From Phenylobacterium sp. RIFCSPHIGHO2_01_FULL_69_31 (GTDB lineage: Bacteria; Pseudomonadota; Alphaproteobacteria; Caulobacterales; Caulobacteraceae): a stretch of 64,000 nt of DNA. Shown piece after piece: positions 40,062-50,256 of the stretch. The notes beneath the pieces were generated by a model. That model searched no databases and was not told the DNA's origin. It saw nothing but the letters and a program-made list of their open reading frames with translations. A program made the translations under genes and the position numbers. Positions within the stretch are counted from its first letter, which is position 1. Each line of letters starts with the position of its first letter. The DNA is taken from contig NZ_MHXN01000003.1 in the NCBI RefSeq assembly GCF_001824475.1, forward strand, positions 69,850 to 133,849, read 5' to 3'.

Positions 40062-41473
40062 GCGGACGCCTCCGTTGTCTTGCCGGCGGCCAGGGCGGCC
40101 ACGGCGGCGCGGAACGCCTCGCCCCGGGCCTCGAAGTCGGCGAACTGGTCGAAGGAGGCGCAGGCCGGCGACAGCAGGACGATGGCGTCCTTGCCGGAAT
40201 GGGCGGCGTCCCTGTAGGCGGCCTCCACGGCCGCGGCGATGGTCCCGCTCTGTACGGCCGCCGCCTTGCCCTGAAGCACGTCGGCGAAGGCCGGCGCGGC
40301 CTCGCCCACGAGGTAGGCTTTGATCACCCGCGGGAAGAGATCGGCCAGATCGTCGATGCCGCCCGTCTTCGGCTGGCCGCCGGCGATCCAGTAGAATTTC
40401 GGATAGCTCGACATCGCCTGACGCGCGGCGTCGGCGTTGGTGGCCTTGCTGTCGTTGACGAACCGCACCTTGCCGAGGGTCCCGACGGTCTCCATCCGGT
40501 GAGCCAGGCCCGGGAAGGTCATCAACGCGCGGGCGGCGGCGGCGGAATCGATGCCCAGGCCCTTGGCCGCGGCATAGGCGGCCGCAGCGTTCTGCCAGTT
40601 GTGCCGGCCGGGCAGCGATCGCGCGCGCTTTAGGTCCGCCACCTGCGTCGCGCGCTCGCCCGCGGCGTCGTACAGCAGGCCGTCGAGGGCATAGACGCCG
40701 CGGCTCATGGCCTTGTTGGCGGAGATCGGCACGATGGTGCGCCGGTTGGCGGCGGTGATCTCGGTGCAGATCCGCTGGCCCCAGGCGTCGTCCACGCCGA
40801 TGACGGCCGTGTCGCCCTTGTCCTGATTGGCCAGGATCCGCTTCTTGGCCGCGACATAGCCCTCCATGTCGCCGTGCCGCTCCAGGTGGTCGGGCGAGAC
40901 ATTGAGGATCAAGGCGACGTCGGCGTGCAGGCTGGAGGTCAGGTCAAGCTGATAAGACGACAGCTCCAGCACATAGACCGCACCCCCGTGCATATCCTCC
41001 AGGCTCAGCACGCCCGTGCCGATATTGCCGCCGATCCGCACGTCCCGGCCGGCCTCGGCGCAGATGTGGCCGATCAGCGCCGTGGTGGTCGACTTGCCGT
41101 TCGTGCCGGTGATGGCGACGATCTTCGGCCGCTTGTGCTCCGGCGCGGCGTTCACGGTGCGCGCGAAGAGTTCGATGTCGCCCAGGATCTCGACGCCGTT
41201 TGCGCGGGCCTTGTCCACGGTCCAGTGCGGCTTGGGATGGGTCAGGGGCACGCCCGGCGACAGCATCAGCGCCGCGAAACCCGACCAGTCGGCCGACGTC
41301 AGGTCGGTGACCTCGAAGCCGTCGGCCACCGCGGCGTCGCGGGTGGCGGGCTTGTCGTCCCAGAGCGCCACCTTGGCGCCGCCGGCCACAAGAGCGCGCG
41401 CCGCGGCCAGCCCCGTGCGGGCCAGCCCGAAGACGGCGACGGTCTTCCCCTCAAAGCCGCGGACCGGGATCAT
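40058..41473 (-). CDS. murD: UDP-N-acetylmuramoylalanine--D-glutamate ligase
   Basis: A 471-residue Mur ligase. It shows the N-terminal UDP fold (VAVFGLARTGLAAARAL), the ATP loop VAITGTNGKSTTTALIGH near 118, ILNVSPDHLERHGDME near 186, and the C-terminal FVNDSKATNADAARQAM near 335. It adds D-glutamate. The gap from mraY is 18 nt and it overlaps ftsW by 4 nt. Confidence 0.95.
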   Translation of the reverse strand: MIPVRGFEGKTVAVFGLARTGLAAARALVAGGAKVALWDDKPATRDAAVADGFEVTDLTSADWSGFAALMLSPGVPLTHPKPHWTVDKARANGVEILGDIELFARTVNAAPEHKRPKIVAITGTNGKSTTTALIGHICAEAGRDVRIGGNIGTGVLSLEDMHGGAVYVLELSSYQLDLTSSLHADVALILNVSPDHLERHGDMEGYVAAKKRILANQDKGDTAVIGVDDAWGQRICTEITAANRRTIVPISANKAMSRGVYALDGLLYDAAGERATQVADLKRARSLPGRHNWQNAAAAYAAAKGLGIDSAAAARALMTFPGLAHRMETVGTLGKVRFVNDSKATNADAARQAMSSYPKFYWIAGGQPKTGGIDDLADLFPRVIKAYLVGEAAPAFADVLQGKAAAVQSGTIAAAVEAAYRDAAHSGKDAIVLLSPACASFDQFADFEARGEAFRAAVAALAAGKTTEASA

Positions 41474-41491
41474 GACGCGGGGCGCACCTCC

Positions 41492-42601
41492 CTACCGGAG
41501 CTTCAGGGTGGCGAGACCGACCAGCGCCAGCATGACCGCGACGATCCAGAACCGGATCACGACGGTGGATTCCGACCAGCCCAGCTTCTCGAAATGGTGG
41601 TGCACCGGCGCCATGCGGAACACGCGCTTCCCCGTCAGCTTGAACGAGGCCACCTGCACCACGACCGACAACAGTTCGGCGACGAACAGGCCGCCGATGA
41701 TGGCCAGAACGATCTCGTGCCGCGCGGCGACGGCGATGGCGCCAACCGCGCCGCCCAGGGCCAGCGAGCCGGTGTCGCCCATGAAGATCTTGGCCGGCGG
41801 GGCGTTGTACCAGAGGAAGCCAAGGCCGGCGCCGATCAGCGCCCCGCACAGCACCGCAAGCTCGCCGACGCCCGGGACGAAGTGGAGCTGCAGATAGTTG
41901 GCGAAGACGTAGTTGCCGACGAGATAGGTGATCAGCCCATAGGCGGCGGCGGCGATCATCACCGGCACGGTGGCGAGACCGTCCAGGCCGTCGGTGAAGT
42001 TCACCGCATTGGCCGCGCCCACGATCACGAAGGCGCCGAACAGCAGGTAGAACCAGCCCATGTCGATGAAGAGCTGCTTGAAGAGCGGGAACGTCACCGA
42101 CGTCAGCAGTTCGGGGCTCTCCGGCGGCTTGGCCGCGAAGAGGATGATCAGGACGATGGCGGCCATGGCGATGGCCGCCTCCAGCACCAGGCGCACGCGC
42201 CCCGAGATGCCGGCCGTCGTCTGCTTTGTGACCTTGGAGTAGTCGTCCAGGAAGCCCAGCAGGCCATAGCCCGCCGTGACCAGCAGCACGGCCCAGACGT
42301 AGACGTTCGACAGGTCGGCCCACAGCAGAGTGCCGGCGAACAGGCCAGCCAGGATCATCACCCCGCCCATGGTGGGGGTGCCGGCCTTCTCGACGATGTG
42401 GCGCTCGATACCCTCGGCGCGGATCGGCTGCCCCTTGCCCTGCTTGGCCTTCATCCAGCGGATGAACCGCGAGCCCAGCAGCACGACCACCAGCTGGGCG
42501 GTCACGATCGCCAGGCCCGTCCGGGTGGTCTGGTACTTCAGCAGGTTGAGGATCGGAACGTAGCCGGCCGAGGCGAACGTCAGGTAGAGCCAGTAGAACA
42601 T
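41492..42601 (-). CDS. mraY: Phospho-N-acetylmuramoyl-pentapeptide transferase
   Basis: A 369-residue integral membrane enzyme that forms lipid I. Motifs: [15 protein letters not shown] near 70, [16 protein letters not shown] near 115, [17 protein letters not shown] near 195, [17 protein letters not shown] near 275 and the [11 protein letters not shown] loop near 330. The ATG shares one base with the murF TGA (TGATG). Confidence 0.96.
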   Translation of the reverse strand: MFYWLYLTFASAGYVPILNLLKYQTTRTGLAIVTAQLVVVLLGSRFIRWMKAKQGKGQPIRAEGIERHIVEKAGTPTMGGVMILAGLFAGTLLWADLSNVYVWAVLLVTAGYGLLGFLDDYSKVTKQTTAGISGRVRLVLEAAIAMAAIVLIILFAAKPPESPELLTSVTFPLFKQLFIDMGWFYLLFGAFVIVGAANAVNFTDGLDGLATVPVMIAAAAYGLITYLVGNYVFANYLQLHFVPGVGELAVLCGALIGAGLGFLWYNAPPAKIFMGDTGSLALGGAVGAIAVAARHEIVLAIIGGLFVAELLSVVVQVASFKLTGKRVFRMAPVHHHFEKLGWSESTVVIRFWIVAVMLALVGLATLKLR

Positions 42602-43989
42602 CAGCCGCGCTCCTCGGACTCGAGCGCAGCCAGGCTCTGGGCGATCAGCCCGGCCTTCGACCCGTTCGACCCCTTCACCATCACCACGTCGCCGGCCTCT
42701 ACGGCCTGTGCGAGCTGCGGCGCGAGGGCGGCAGCATTCTCGGCGTAGCCGCCTCTCCGAGTCGGCGGAAGGGCGTTCCAGAGGGATTCCATCAGAGGAC
42801 CGGCGCAGAAGACGAGGTCGATTGACGCAGCCTCCAGCGGCTCGGCCAGTCCTCCGTGGAACGCCTTGGCTTCCGGCCCCAGCTCCAGCATGTCGGTCAG
42901 GGCGACGATCCGCCGGCCGGGCGCCGTCCGCGCGCCCAGGGTCCGGATGGCCGAGGCCATGGAGATCGGATTGGCGTTGTAGCTCTCGTCGATCAGGGTG
43001 AAGGCCCCGCGGGGCCCCTGGACCGTCTTCTCCGCGCCCCGCCCCGCCAGCGGCTCGAACGAGCCAAGCGCGGCCAACCCCTTGTCCAGGTCGACGTCCA
43101 GCGCGTCCAGCATCAGCAGGACCGCCATGCTGTTCAGGCCCCAGTGAAGGCCCGTCTGCAGGATGGGGAAGTCCATCGCCTTGCCGTGCAGGCGCGCCTG
43201 CACCACCGCATGGCCGCCGGGAACCTGGAAATCGATCAGGCGCGCGTCGCAGTCCTCACCGGTCCCGAAGGTGCGGATCGTCGCGCCCGCCTTCACCGCC
43301 TCGGCCTTGAGCAGGTCGAACCAGCGGTTGTCGGCGTTCAGCACCGCCACGCCGCCGGGCTCCAGCCCCTCGAACACCTCGGCCTTGGCCCGCGCCACGC
43401 CCGCCTCGCCATCCGGGAAGTTCTCGGTGTGCACCGGCCCCACGGTCGTCACCAGGGCCGCGTGCGGGCGAACGAAGTGGGTCAGCGGCCGGATCTCGTC
43501 GGCGTGGTTCATGCCGATCTCGAACACAGCGCGCTGGGTGGCCTGCGGCATCCGCGCCAGGGTCAGGGGCACGCCGATGTGGTTGTTGTAGCTCTTCACA
43601 GACGAGTGCGCCGGCCCGGCCAGCTTCAAGCCCGCCATAATCGCCTGGGTGACGCTGGTCTTGCCGACCGAGCCGGTGACGGCGCCCCGACGGGCCCCCG
43701 TCGCCCGCTCACGCGCCGCCACGCCGAGCTTCTCAAGCGCCGCCAGCGTGTCGGCGGTCTTCACGAAGGGCGCGTCGACGTCCTGCGCTACCAGGGCGCC
43801 CGCGGCCCCCTTAGCCATGGCCTGGGCCACGAACTCGTGGCCGTCCCGCACGCCGGCCAGGGCCACGAACAGGTCGCCGGGCTCCAGCGTGCGGGTGTCG
43901 ATCGAGACTCCGGTGGCGGTGAAACCTGCGCCCTCCACCCCGCCCGTCGCCCTCGCTAAGTCTGCCGAGGTCCAGAGCGGGTCAGCCAT
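42601..43989 (-). CDS. murF: UDP-MurNAc-tripeptide--D-alanyl-D-alanine ligase
   Basis: A 462-residue Mur ligase that adds D-Ala-D-Ala. Motifs: [20 protein letters not shown] near 25, ATP loop [19 protein letters not shown] near 100, [10 protein letters not shown] near 220 and [17 protein letters not shown] near 332. The start [10 protein letters not shown] at 43989 overlaps the end of murE by 8 nt; an upstream in-frame ATG would lie deep inside murE and is rejected. Confidence 0.95.
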   Translation of the reverse strand: MADPLWTSADLARATGGVEGAGFTATGVSIDTRTLEPGDLFVALAGVRDGHEFVAQAMAKGAAGALVAQDVDAPFVKTADTLAALEKLGVAARERATGARRGAVTGSVGKTSVTQAIMAGLKLAGPAHSSVKSYNNHIGVPLTLARMPQATQRAVFEIGMNHADEIRPLTHFVRPHAALVTTVGPVHTENFPDGEAGVARAKAEVFEGLEPGGVAVLNADNRWFDLLKAEAVKAGATIRTFGTGEDCDARLIDFQVPGGHAVVQARLHGKAMDFPILQTGLHWGLNSMAVLLMLDALDVDLDKGLAALGSFEPLAGRGAEKTVQGPRGAFTLIDESYNANPISMASAIRTLGARTAPGRRIVALTDMLELGPEAKAFHGGLAEPLEAASIDLVFCAGPLMESLWNALPPTRRGGYAENAAALAPQLAQAVEAGDVVMVKGSNGSKAGLIAQSLAALESEERG

Positions 43990-45436
43990 GGACAAGCTCC
44001 AGGGCTTTGGCCGTCTCCTCGACATCATCGAAGGGATGGGTCACGCCGGCGACGATCTGGCCCTGCTCATGGCCCTTGCCAGCCACCACCAGGATATCAC
44101 CGTCCTCGAGCATCGCCGCGGCGGCGCGGATCGCCTCGCGCCGGTCGCCGATTTCCTTGGCGCCCCTCGCCCCGGCGAGGACCTCGGCCCGGATCGTGGC
44201 GGGGACTTCCGAGCGTGGGTTGTCGTCGGTGACGATGGCGATGTCGGCCAGCCGCGCGGCCGCCTCGCCCATCAGCGGGCGCTTGCCCTTGTCGCGGTCG
44301 CCGCCGGCGCCGAACACCACGATCAGCCGGCCGCGCACGTGCGGGCGCAGGGCGCTCAGCACGGTTTCCAGTCCGTCCGGCGTGTGGGCGTAGTCAACAT
44401 AGGCCTCCCCTCCGCGCGGCCCGGCCCCCACGCGCTGCAGGCGGCCCGGCGCGCCGTTCAACCGCTCGAGCCCGGCGAAGGTCTCTTCGAAGCTCAGTCC
44501 CGCCGCCCGGCACAGGCCCGCCGCCACCAGGGCGTTCGAGGCCTGGAAGGCGCCGGCCAGTGGCAGCCGCACGTCCCACAACCGCCCGTCAGCGCGGATC
44601 TTCAGCCGTTGGCCGTCGGGCAGCAGGGACCGTTCCATCAGCTTCAGCGCCTGGCCCGTCTCGCCGACGCTCATCACGCGCTGGCCCGACACCACCGAGG
44701 CGGCGGCGAAGAACGGGAAGGCCTCGTTGTCGGCGTTCAGCACCGCCGTGGCGCCCCGGGGCATCAGCTGCTCGAACAAGCGCAGCTTCGCCTTCATGTA
44801 GGCGTCCATGGTCAGGTGGTAGTCGAGGTGGTCCTGGCTGAGGTTCAGGAACCCGGCCGCCGACAGCCGCACCCCGTCCAGCCGGCGCTGGTCGATGCCG
44901 TGCGAGGAGGCTTCCATGGCGAAATGGGTCACGCCCAGCCGGCTGATGTGCATCAGCAGTTCGGCCACGTCCCCGGCGTCGGGCGTCGTCAGCCCAGGCG
45001 GCGTCACCTGCAGGTCGGCCTCGCCGGGCCGCGAGACGGTCACGCCCAGCGTCCCCATGCTGGCGGAGACGTGGCCCGCGCCGGCGAACATCTGGCGGCA
45101 GAAGTTGGCCACCGAGGTCTTGCCGTTGGTGCCCGTCACCGCCACGCAGGTCTGCGGCTGGCGGCCCCAGAAGTTCGCGGCGGCCAGGGCGTAGCCGCGG
45201 CGCGGATCGCGGCAGACGACCGTCGGCACGGAGAGGTTCAGGTCCTGGTCGGCGATCACCGCCGCCGCGCCCGCTTCCACGGCCTTGGCCGCAAAGGCCG
45301 CGCCGTCGACCGTCGAGCCCGGCAACGCCGCGAACAGGAAGCCCGGCTTCACCTTGCGGCTGTCGGCGGTGACGCCCGTGATCTCGGGGTCGACGCCCAG
45401 GTGGCGCTTCACGAGGCTGGTCAGGCGAACGGTCAT
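43982..45436 (-). CDS. murE: UDP-MurNAc-tripeptide synthetase, meso-diaminopimelate-adding
   Basis: A 484-residue Mur ligase. It has ITGVTADSRKVKPGFLFAAL near 20, the ATP loop AVTGTNGKTSVANFCRQM near 103, LSQDHLDYHLTMDAYMKAKL near 200 and the DNPRSE motif near 395 that in this family marks meso-diaminopimelate (not lysine) as substrate. Its ATG overlaps the ftsI stop by 4 nt. Confidence 0.95.
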   Translation of the reverse strand: MTVRLTSLVKRHLGVDPEITGVTADSRKVKPGFLFAALPGSTVDGAAFAAKAVEAGAAAVIADQDLNLSVPTVVCRDPRRGYALAAANFWGRQPQTCVAVTGTNGKTSVANFCRQMFAGAGHVSASMGTLGVTVSRPGEADLQVTPPGLTTPDAGDVAELLMHISRLGVTHFAMEASSHGIDQRRLDGVRLSAAGFLNLSQDHLDYHLTMDAYMKAKLRLFEQLMPRGATAVLNADNEAFPFFAAASVVSGQRVMSVGETGQALKLMERSLLPDGQRLKIRADGRLWDVRLPLAGAFQASNALVAAGLCRAAGLSFEETFAGLERLNGAPGRLQRVGAGPRGGEAYVDYAHTPDGLETVLSALRPHVRGRLIVVFGAGGDRDKGKRPLMGEAAARLADIAIVTDDNPRSEVPATIRAEVLAGARGAKEIGDRREAIRAAAAMLEDGDILVVAGKGHEQGQIVAGVTHPFDDVEETAKALELVHG

Positions 45437-47193
45437 TGCCCTTCGCCCATCTGTTCGACGCTGGGCGGCTCCACCGGGATCGCCTGGCCCACGTCGGCGC
45501 GCCGGGTGACGCCCAGGAACGGCGCGATCCGCTCGATCACCCGGCCGGCCGCGGGCGCCGCCACCCAGCCGCCGGTGGAGTAGCCGGCGCTGCGGGCGGT
45601 GCCATGGGGCTCGTCCAGCAGGATCAGGACGAAGTAGCGCTTGGCGTCCACCGGACCCGTCGTGGGGAAGACCGCCGCGAACGACGACACCTGGCGGCTG
45701 CGGCTGTAGCCCCGGATCGCCGGATCGTACTTCTCGCCCGTGCCGGTCTTACCGCCCACAGACAGGCCCGGCATGTTCGCCGACCGGCCGCTGCCGCTCT
45801 CGCCGCTGACGTTGGCCCGCATGATCGACAGCATCTGCAAGGAGGTGCGTTCGGACATGACACGGGGACCATCGACCTTCGCGCCGGGTTCCAGCTTGCG
45901 GATGGTCAGCGGGATCAACTTTCCGCCGTTCAGGATCGTGCCGTAGGCGCGCGCCAGCGCCAGCGGCGTGACGTTGATGCCGTGGCCGAACGAGGTGGAG
46001 GCGACGGCGTCGTCGTTCCACACCTTGGGCGTCAGCGGACGGGCGCTCTCGACCAGCTCCACCTTGGCCGGCGTGGTGAGGCCGAGCCCGGCGAAGTAGC
46101 GGCCCATCTGCTGCGGCCCGACACTCTCGGCCAGCTTGGCGGTGCCGATGTTGGACGAGTGCTGGAACACCTCGACCAGCGTCAGCACCTTCCGGGCGGC
46201 GTGGTAGTCGTGGATCGTGCGGTAGCCCAGCTTGTAGGGGTTGCGGGCGTCGAAGGTGCTCTCGGGCGTCGCGACGCCGCTGTCCAGGCCGATGGCGACG
46301 GTGAAGGCTTTGAACGTCGAGCCCATCTCATAGACCGTGGCCGCGGCGCGGTTGGTCTGGGCGTAGACGCCCGCCTTGCCGGGCTTGTTGGGATCGAACG
46401 CCGGCCAGCTGGCCATGCCCAGGATCTCGCCGGTATGGACGTCGGTGACCAGGCCCACCGCGCCCTTGGGCGTGAACTCGGCCACGGCCTTGTAGAGCTC
46501 GTCCTCCAGGGCGCCCTGGACCCGCAGATCGATCGACAGCGGCACCGGCGCGCCATTGCGGGCCGCGGCGCGGATGTCGTCGTTGAAGGCGGCCTCGGCG
46601 CCCGAGATGCCCTCGCCGCCGGCGTCGGAGAAGCCCACGATATGCGCGGCCGACGTGCCCAGGGGATAGACGCGGCGCTGCTCGGGCTCGAAGCTGACGC
46701 CCGGCAAGCCCAGCTCGTGCACCCGGTTGCGCTCCTGGGGCGTCAGGGCGCCCAGCACGAAGATCCGGCGGTTGCCGCGGAGCGCCCGCTCCAGGCGCTC
46801 GGGCTCCAGGTTCGGCAGGGTGCGGAGCAGGCTGCGGCGGGTCTCCTCGGTTTCCCAGATCTCCCGCGGGTCGATGTAGAGGCCGTAGTGCAGCAGGTCG
46901 GCCGCCAACAGCATGCCGTTGCGGTCGACGAGATCGGCGCGCGAGGCGCCCAGCGCCGCCAGGGACCCGCCGCTCCGCACGTCCGAGAACAGCGCGGCCC
47001 GCGTGGCGCCGATGGCCAGCGTTATGAAGCCCAGCGTGAACAGCGCCAGCACGAAGAAGATGCGCAGCCGGGTGTCGTCCTCGGCCTTGCCGGAGGCGCG
47101 GGCGCGCTCGAACGCATGCTCCAGGCCCCAGACGCGTTCGATCAGCCAGCGCGGCAGGCCCGTACGGCCGAATGCCTGTTGGCTGAAGCTCAT
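45433..47193 (-). CDS. ftsI: Septal peptidoglycan transpeptidase FtsI (PBP3)
   Basis: A 586-residue class B penicillin-binding protein. A cytoplasmic tail and one membrane helix (IFFVLALFTLGFITLAIG, about 45-62) lead to the pedestal domain and the transpeptidase domain with the active serine in GSTFK (Ser 292), the SSN triad (QHSSNIGTAKLAE) near 345 and KTGTGEKYD near 495. It cross-links septal peptidoglycan. ATGA overlaps join it to ftsL upstream and murE downstream. Confidence 0.95.
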   Translation of the reverse strand: MSFSQQAFGRTGLPRWLIERVWGLEHAFERARASGKAEDDTRLRIFFVLALFTLGFITLAIGATRAALFSDVRSGGSLAALGASRADLVDRNGMLLAADLLHYGLYIDPREIWETEETRRSLLRTLPNLEPERLERALRGNRRIFVLGALTPQERNRVHELGLPGVSFEPEQRRVYPLGTSAAHIVGFSDAGGEGISGAEAAFNDDIRAAARNGAPVPLSIDLRVQGALEDELYKAVAEFTPKGAVGLVTDVHTGEILGMASWPAFDPNKPGKAGVYAQTNRAAATVYEMGSTFKAFTVAIGLDSGVATPESTFDARNPYKLGYRTIHDYHAARKVLTLVEVFQHSSNIGTAKLAESVGPQQMGRYFAGLGLTTPAKVELVESARPLTPKVWNDDAVASTSFGHGINVTPLALARAYGTILNGGKLIPLTIRKLEPGAKVDGPRVMSERTSLQMLSIMRANVSGESGSGRSANMPGLSVGGKTGTGEKYDPAIRGYSRSRQVSSFAAVFPTTGPVDAKRYFVLILLDEPHGTARSAGYSTGGWVAAPAAGRVIERIAPFLGVTRRADVGQAIPVEPPSVEQMGEGQ

Positions 47194-47648
47194 CGCGGAA
47201 CCTCGGGCGGACGCGGCGCCTGGGCCACGCGCACCGGGTTTGCCTCAGGCGGCGGCGGCGGCGGCACGCCGGGGATGACGTTGGCGCCGTCGACCATCGC
47301 GGCCACGGCGGAGACGGCCTTGGCCTTCTTCGGCGGGCCGGCCCGGGCCAGGTCGATGATCTGGTCGGGCGTCGCCTCGCGATGGGCCGTGACCGGCTCC
47401 ATCTTCAGGTAGGTGACCGACAGGCGCTCGAGCCGGCCGGGCTGTTCCAGATGCGCGACCTCGGCCTGCAGCAGGCGGATGCGGGCCTTCTCGGCCTTGA
47501 TCTGCCGCTCGATGGTGGCGATCTCGGCCCGCTCGCGGCCGGCCATGGTCTTGGCCAGGTAGACGCCGAGGATCACGGCCACCAGCAGGCCGACACCCAC
47601 CAGGTCCAGAAGGCGGAAGCCGCGCACGCGGCGCGTGAAGACGCTCAT
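47190..47648 (-). CDS. ftsL: Cell division protein FtsL
   Basis: A 152-residue bitopic protein placed between rsmH and ftsI, the standard ftsL position. After a short basic tail comes one membrane helix ([20 protein letters not shown], about 13-32) and a coiled-coil region ([20 protein letters not shown], then [19 protein letters not shown]) as expected for the FtsL/FtsB/FtsQ complex. The tail is proline-rich ([13 protein letters not shown]) and longer than in E. coli FtsL (121). Identity rests on position, helix and coiled coil. The ATG overlaps the rsmH stop by 4 nt. Confidence 0.88.
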   Translation of the reverse strand: MSVFTRRVRGFRLLDLVGVGLLVAVILGVYLAKTMAGRERAEIATIERQIKAEKARIRLLQAEVAHLEQPGRLERLSVTYLKMEPVTAHREATPDQIIDLARAGPPKKAKAVSAVAAMVDGANVIPGVPPPPPPEANPVRVAQAPRPPEVPR

Positions 47649-48580
47649 GCCGCGACCCTCCACGCCGGCGCATCGGTGCGCACGGCCGCCCTCAGCTTTG
47701 CCGAGCGGGCGCGGGGATTGGCGGCCGTCTCCGCCTCGGACGGAGCCTTGGCGCCGTTGAACAGCAGACGGAAGCTGGGCTCGGCGCCCTTGGCCACCGG
47801 CGGCGCGTGGCGCGACCCCGCGGGCGTGCGGCCGGACCGCTCGCCCAGGAAGGTCTTCACGATCCGGTCTTCCAGGGAATGGAACGTGACGACGCAGAGG
47901 CGCCCGCCGGCCTTCAGCACGCGCTCGGCGGCCACGAGACCAGCCTCCAGCTCGGCCAGCTCCTCGTTCACGGCGATGCGCAGGCCCTGGAAGGTGCGGG
48001 TGGCCGGGTGGATCTTGGCGCCGCGGCGGCCGCCCAGCGCCTTCTCCACGAACTCGGCCAGCTCCAGCGTACGGCTGAAGGGCTGCTCCTCGCGACGGCG
48101 GATGATGGCCCGGGCGATCCGGCGGCTCTCCCGCTCCTCGCCATAGACGAAGATGATCCGCGCCAGCTCTTCCTGTTCGAGCGTGTTGACCAGGTCGGCC
48201 GCCGTCGGGCCGGTGTCGCCCATCCGCATGTCCAGCGGACCGTCCTGCATGAACGAGAAGCCCCGCTCGGCCTGGTCGATCTGCATCGAGCTCACGCCGA
48301 GGTCGAGGGCCACGCCGTCAGCGTGACCCTCGCCCAGCACCGCGTCCATCTCCGAGAATCGCGCTTCCACCAGGCGGAAGCGGTCGTCCGGAAATCCCGC
48401 GGCGAAGCGACGGACCGTAGGGTCGCGGTCAAAGGCCACGACCTTCGCTCCCGTCGCCAGGAAGGCGCGGCTGTAGCCACCCGCGCCGAAAGTGCCGTCC
48501 ACCACGACGTCGCCCGGCCCGATGGCCAGGTGCTCGACGACCTCATTGAGGAGGACAGAAATGTGCGGGGCGCCGGTCAT
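47645..48580 (-). CDS. rsmH: 16S rRNA (cytosine-1402-N4)-methyltransferase
   Basis: A 311-residue enzyme (MraW). It begins [20 protein letters not shown] with SAM motif [20 protein letters not shown] near 30, [18 protein letters not shown] near 95 and the family hallmark [16 protein letters not shown] near 240. It methylates C1402 in the ribosomal decoding centre. ATGA overlaps couple it to mraZ and ftsL. Confidence 0.95.
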   Translation of the reverse strand: MTGAPHISVLLNEVVEHLAIGPGDVVVDGTFGAGGYSRAFLATGAKVVAFDRDPTVRRFAAGFPDDRFRLVEARFSEMDAVLGEGHADGVALDLGVSSMQIDQAERGFSFMQDGPLDMRMGDTGPTAADLVNTLEQEELARIIFVYGEERESRRIARAIIRRREEQPFSRTLELAEFVEKALGGRRGAKIHPATRTFQGLRIAVNEELAELEAGLVAAERVLKAGGRLCVVTFHSLEDRIVKTFLGERSGRTPAGSRHAPPVAKGAEPSFRLLFNGAKAPSEAETAANPRARSAKLRAAVRTDAPAWRVAA

Positions 48581-49044
48581 GCCGCGCCTCCGAGGCGGGC
48601 GGCCCGTTGCTTGGCCCGCATGTCGGCCAGGCCGCTGCGCGCGCGCTCGCGGTCGGCGGCGCGCTGGGCCCGGTAGGCGTCCCGCTCCCAGATTTCGAAG
48701 CGGTCGCGGAGGCCCACCACGGCCACCCAGTCGGTGATGCCGTACTGCTCGCAAAGCAGCTCTGGCAGGGTGATCCGGCCGGCGGTGTCGAACGACAGTT
48801 TCTGCATTTCCCCGAACACGTTGCGTTCGATGGAGTCGCGCAGTTCGTCGCCAAATTCCAGCTCGTCGGCCATGGCGCCGTAGCGATCGAACAGGGCCTG
48901 GCCGCCGCCCTCGATGCAGTCGGAGCGGATCGACGGAAACACGAAGACGCCGTCCGCCGGCCCCGAGAGCGCGGCGCGGTATTCCTGCGGCACAACGATG
49001 CGCCGCTTCGCGTCCAGCTGCTTCTCGAAGGTCGAGAGAAACAT
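48577..49044 (-). CDS. mraZ: Transcriptional regulator MraZ
   Basis: A 155-residue protein starting [15 protein letters not shown], the usual MraZ start; GGAGAG precedes it. Two AbrB-like repeats are seen: [16 protein letters not shown] near 11 and [16 protein letters not shown] near 88. MraZ forms a ring-shaped oligomer and represses the dcw operon by binding TGGG repeats; three such repeats lie about 80-105 nt upstream. An in-frame GTG at 49104 would add 20 unlikely residues. Confidence 0.94.
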   Translation of the reverse strand: MFLSTFEKQLDAKRRIVVPQEYRAALSGPADGVFVFPSIRSDCIEGGGQALFDRYGAMADELEFGDELRDSIERNVFGEMQKLSFDTAGRITLPELLCEQYGITDWVAVVGLRDRFEIWERDAYRAQRAADRERARSGLADMRAKQRAARLGGAA

Positions 49045-49124
49045 CTCTCCGTCCGGCCCCCTGCCCTTCGTCGACCAGCCTGAGTTCGCGCCCCGACCCG
49101 CCACTCTGACCGACGAATTGCAAT

Positions 49125-49148
49125 TGGGTTAACATGGGATCGAGTGGG
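49125..49148 (-). promoter_or_regulatory. MraZ operator: three TGGG repeats at 10-bp spacing
   Basis: On the plus strand TGGG occurs at 49125, 49135 and 49145, exactly one helical turn apart, matching the repeat boxes bound by MraZ in other bacteria. On the minus strand a TTGAAA hexamer (about 49149-49154) could be the -35 element, so the boxes would overlap the promoter. The rest of 49155-49316 holds no clear gene. Confidence 0.75.
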
Positions 49149-49316
49149 TTTCAATGACACTGACTGACTATTTGAGCCGAAACAAAGGTGTCTCTTGGTC
49201 GCACACCGGACCGCCCCAAGTTGTCCACAGAACATACGCGGAACTATTAGTTAACAGCAGCGCTTCTTCCTTCCGCACAGGCGGCGAAGGGGCTGCAGAA
49301 AAGGAAAATGCGGATC

Positions 49317-49717
<401 letters not shown>

Positions 49718-49758
49718 TCCGCGCGGAAAGTGGTCGGCGGGGCGCGAAAGGTCAACCT

Positions 49759-50256
49759 TCAGAGGAATTTGGTCATGGCGAGGTCGTCCTCGACCGTACC
49801 GTCGCGGAGCCGCACCCGGTCGGCGAACCGTCCTTCCACGACGAACCCCATGCGCTCGTAGAGCCGCACGGCGCCGGCGTTGCCGGCGCGCACCATCAGC
49901 TCGACCCTCGCGACCGGCGGCGCCATCGCCCGCGCCTCGTTAAAGAGCGCCTCGAACAGGAGCCCGCCGATGCCCTGTCCCTGGAACTCGGGATGCACGG
50001 CGATCGTCAGGTCCGTCACCACGTGGTGGAACTGGCGCGGCCCCATCCGGTAGGCGTGGATCTCCCCCACGAGGCGGTCGCCCGCCCAGGCCCCGAGCGT
50101 GATCGTGGCCTCGCTCAGGAACTTGGCGATGTAGCCGATCTCGATCTCGTCCGGTTCCCGCGCCAACCCGCTGACGCCAGACGCGGCGGCGCGGTGCAGC
50201 GCCATGATCGCCTCGGCGTCCCGCGGACCGGTCTTACGGATCTCGATCCCGCTCAC
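49759..50256 (-). CDS. GNAT-family N-acetyltransferase
   Basis: A 165-residue acetyltransferase with motif A VHPEFQGQGIGGLLFEALFN (the Q-x-x-G-x-G/A acetyl-CoA loop) near 93 and motif B GAVRLYERMGFVVEGRF near 128. It acetylates an unknown amine. A GTG start overlaps the amidase stop by 4 nt (GTGA), so the amidase and acetyltransferase are probably translated together, and both follow the DMT gene in one transcript. Confidence 0.83.
   Translation of the reverse strand: MSGIEIRKTGPRDAEAIMALHRAAASGVSGLAREPDEIEIGYIAKFLSEATITLGAWAGDRLVGEIHAYRMGPRQFHHVVTDLTIAVHPEFQGQGIGGLLFEALFNEARAMAPPVARVELMVRAGNAGAVRLYERMGFVVEGRFADRVRLRDGTVEDDLAMTKFL

Noticed and set aside
45436..47412. Long plus-strand open frame opposite ftsI
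   Set aside because: No protein motifs; the minus-strand frame has all FtsI motifs.
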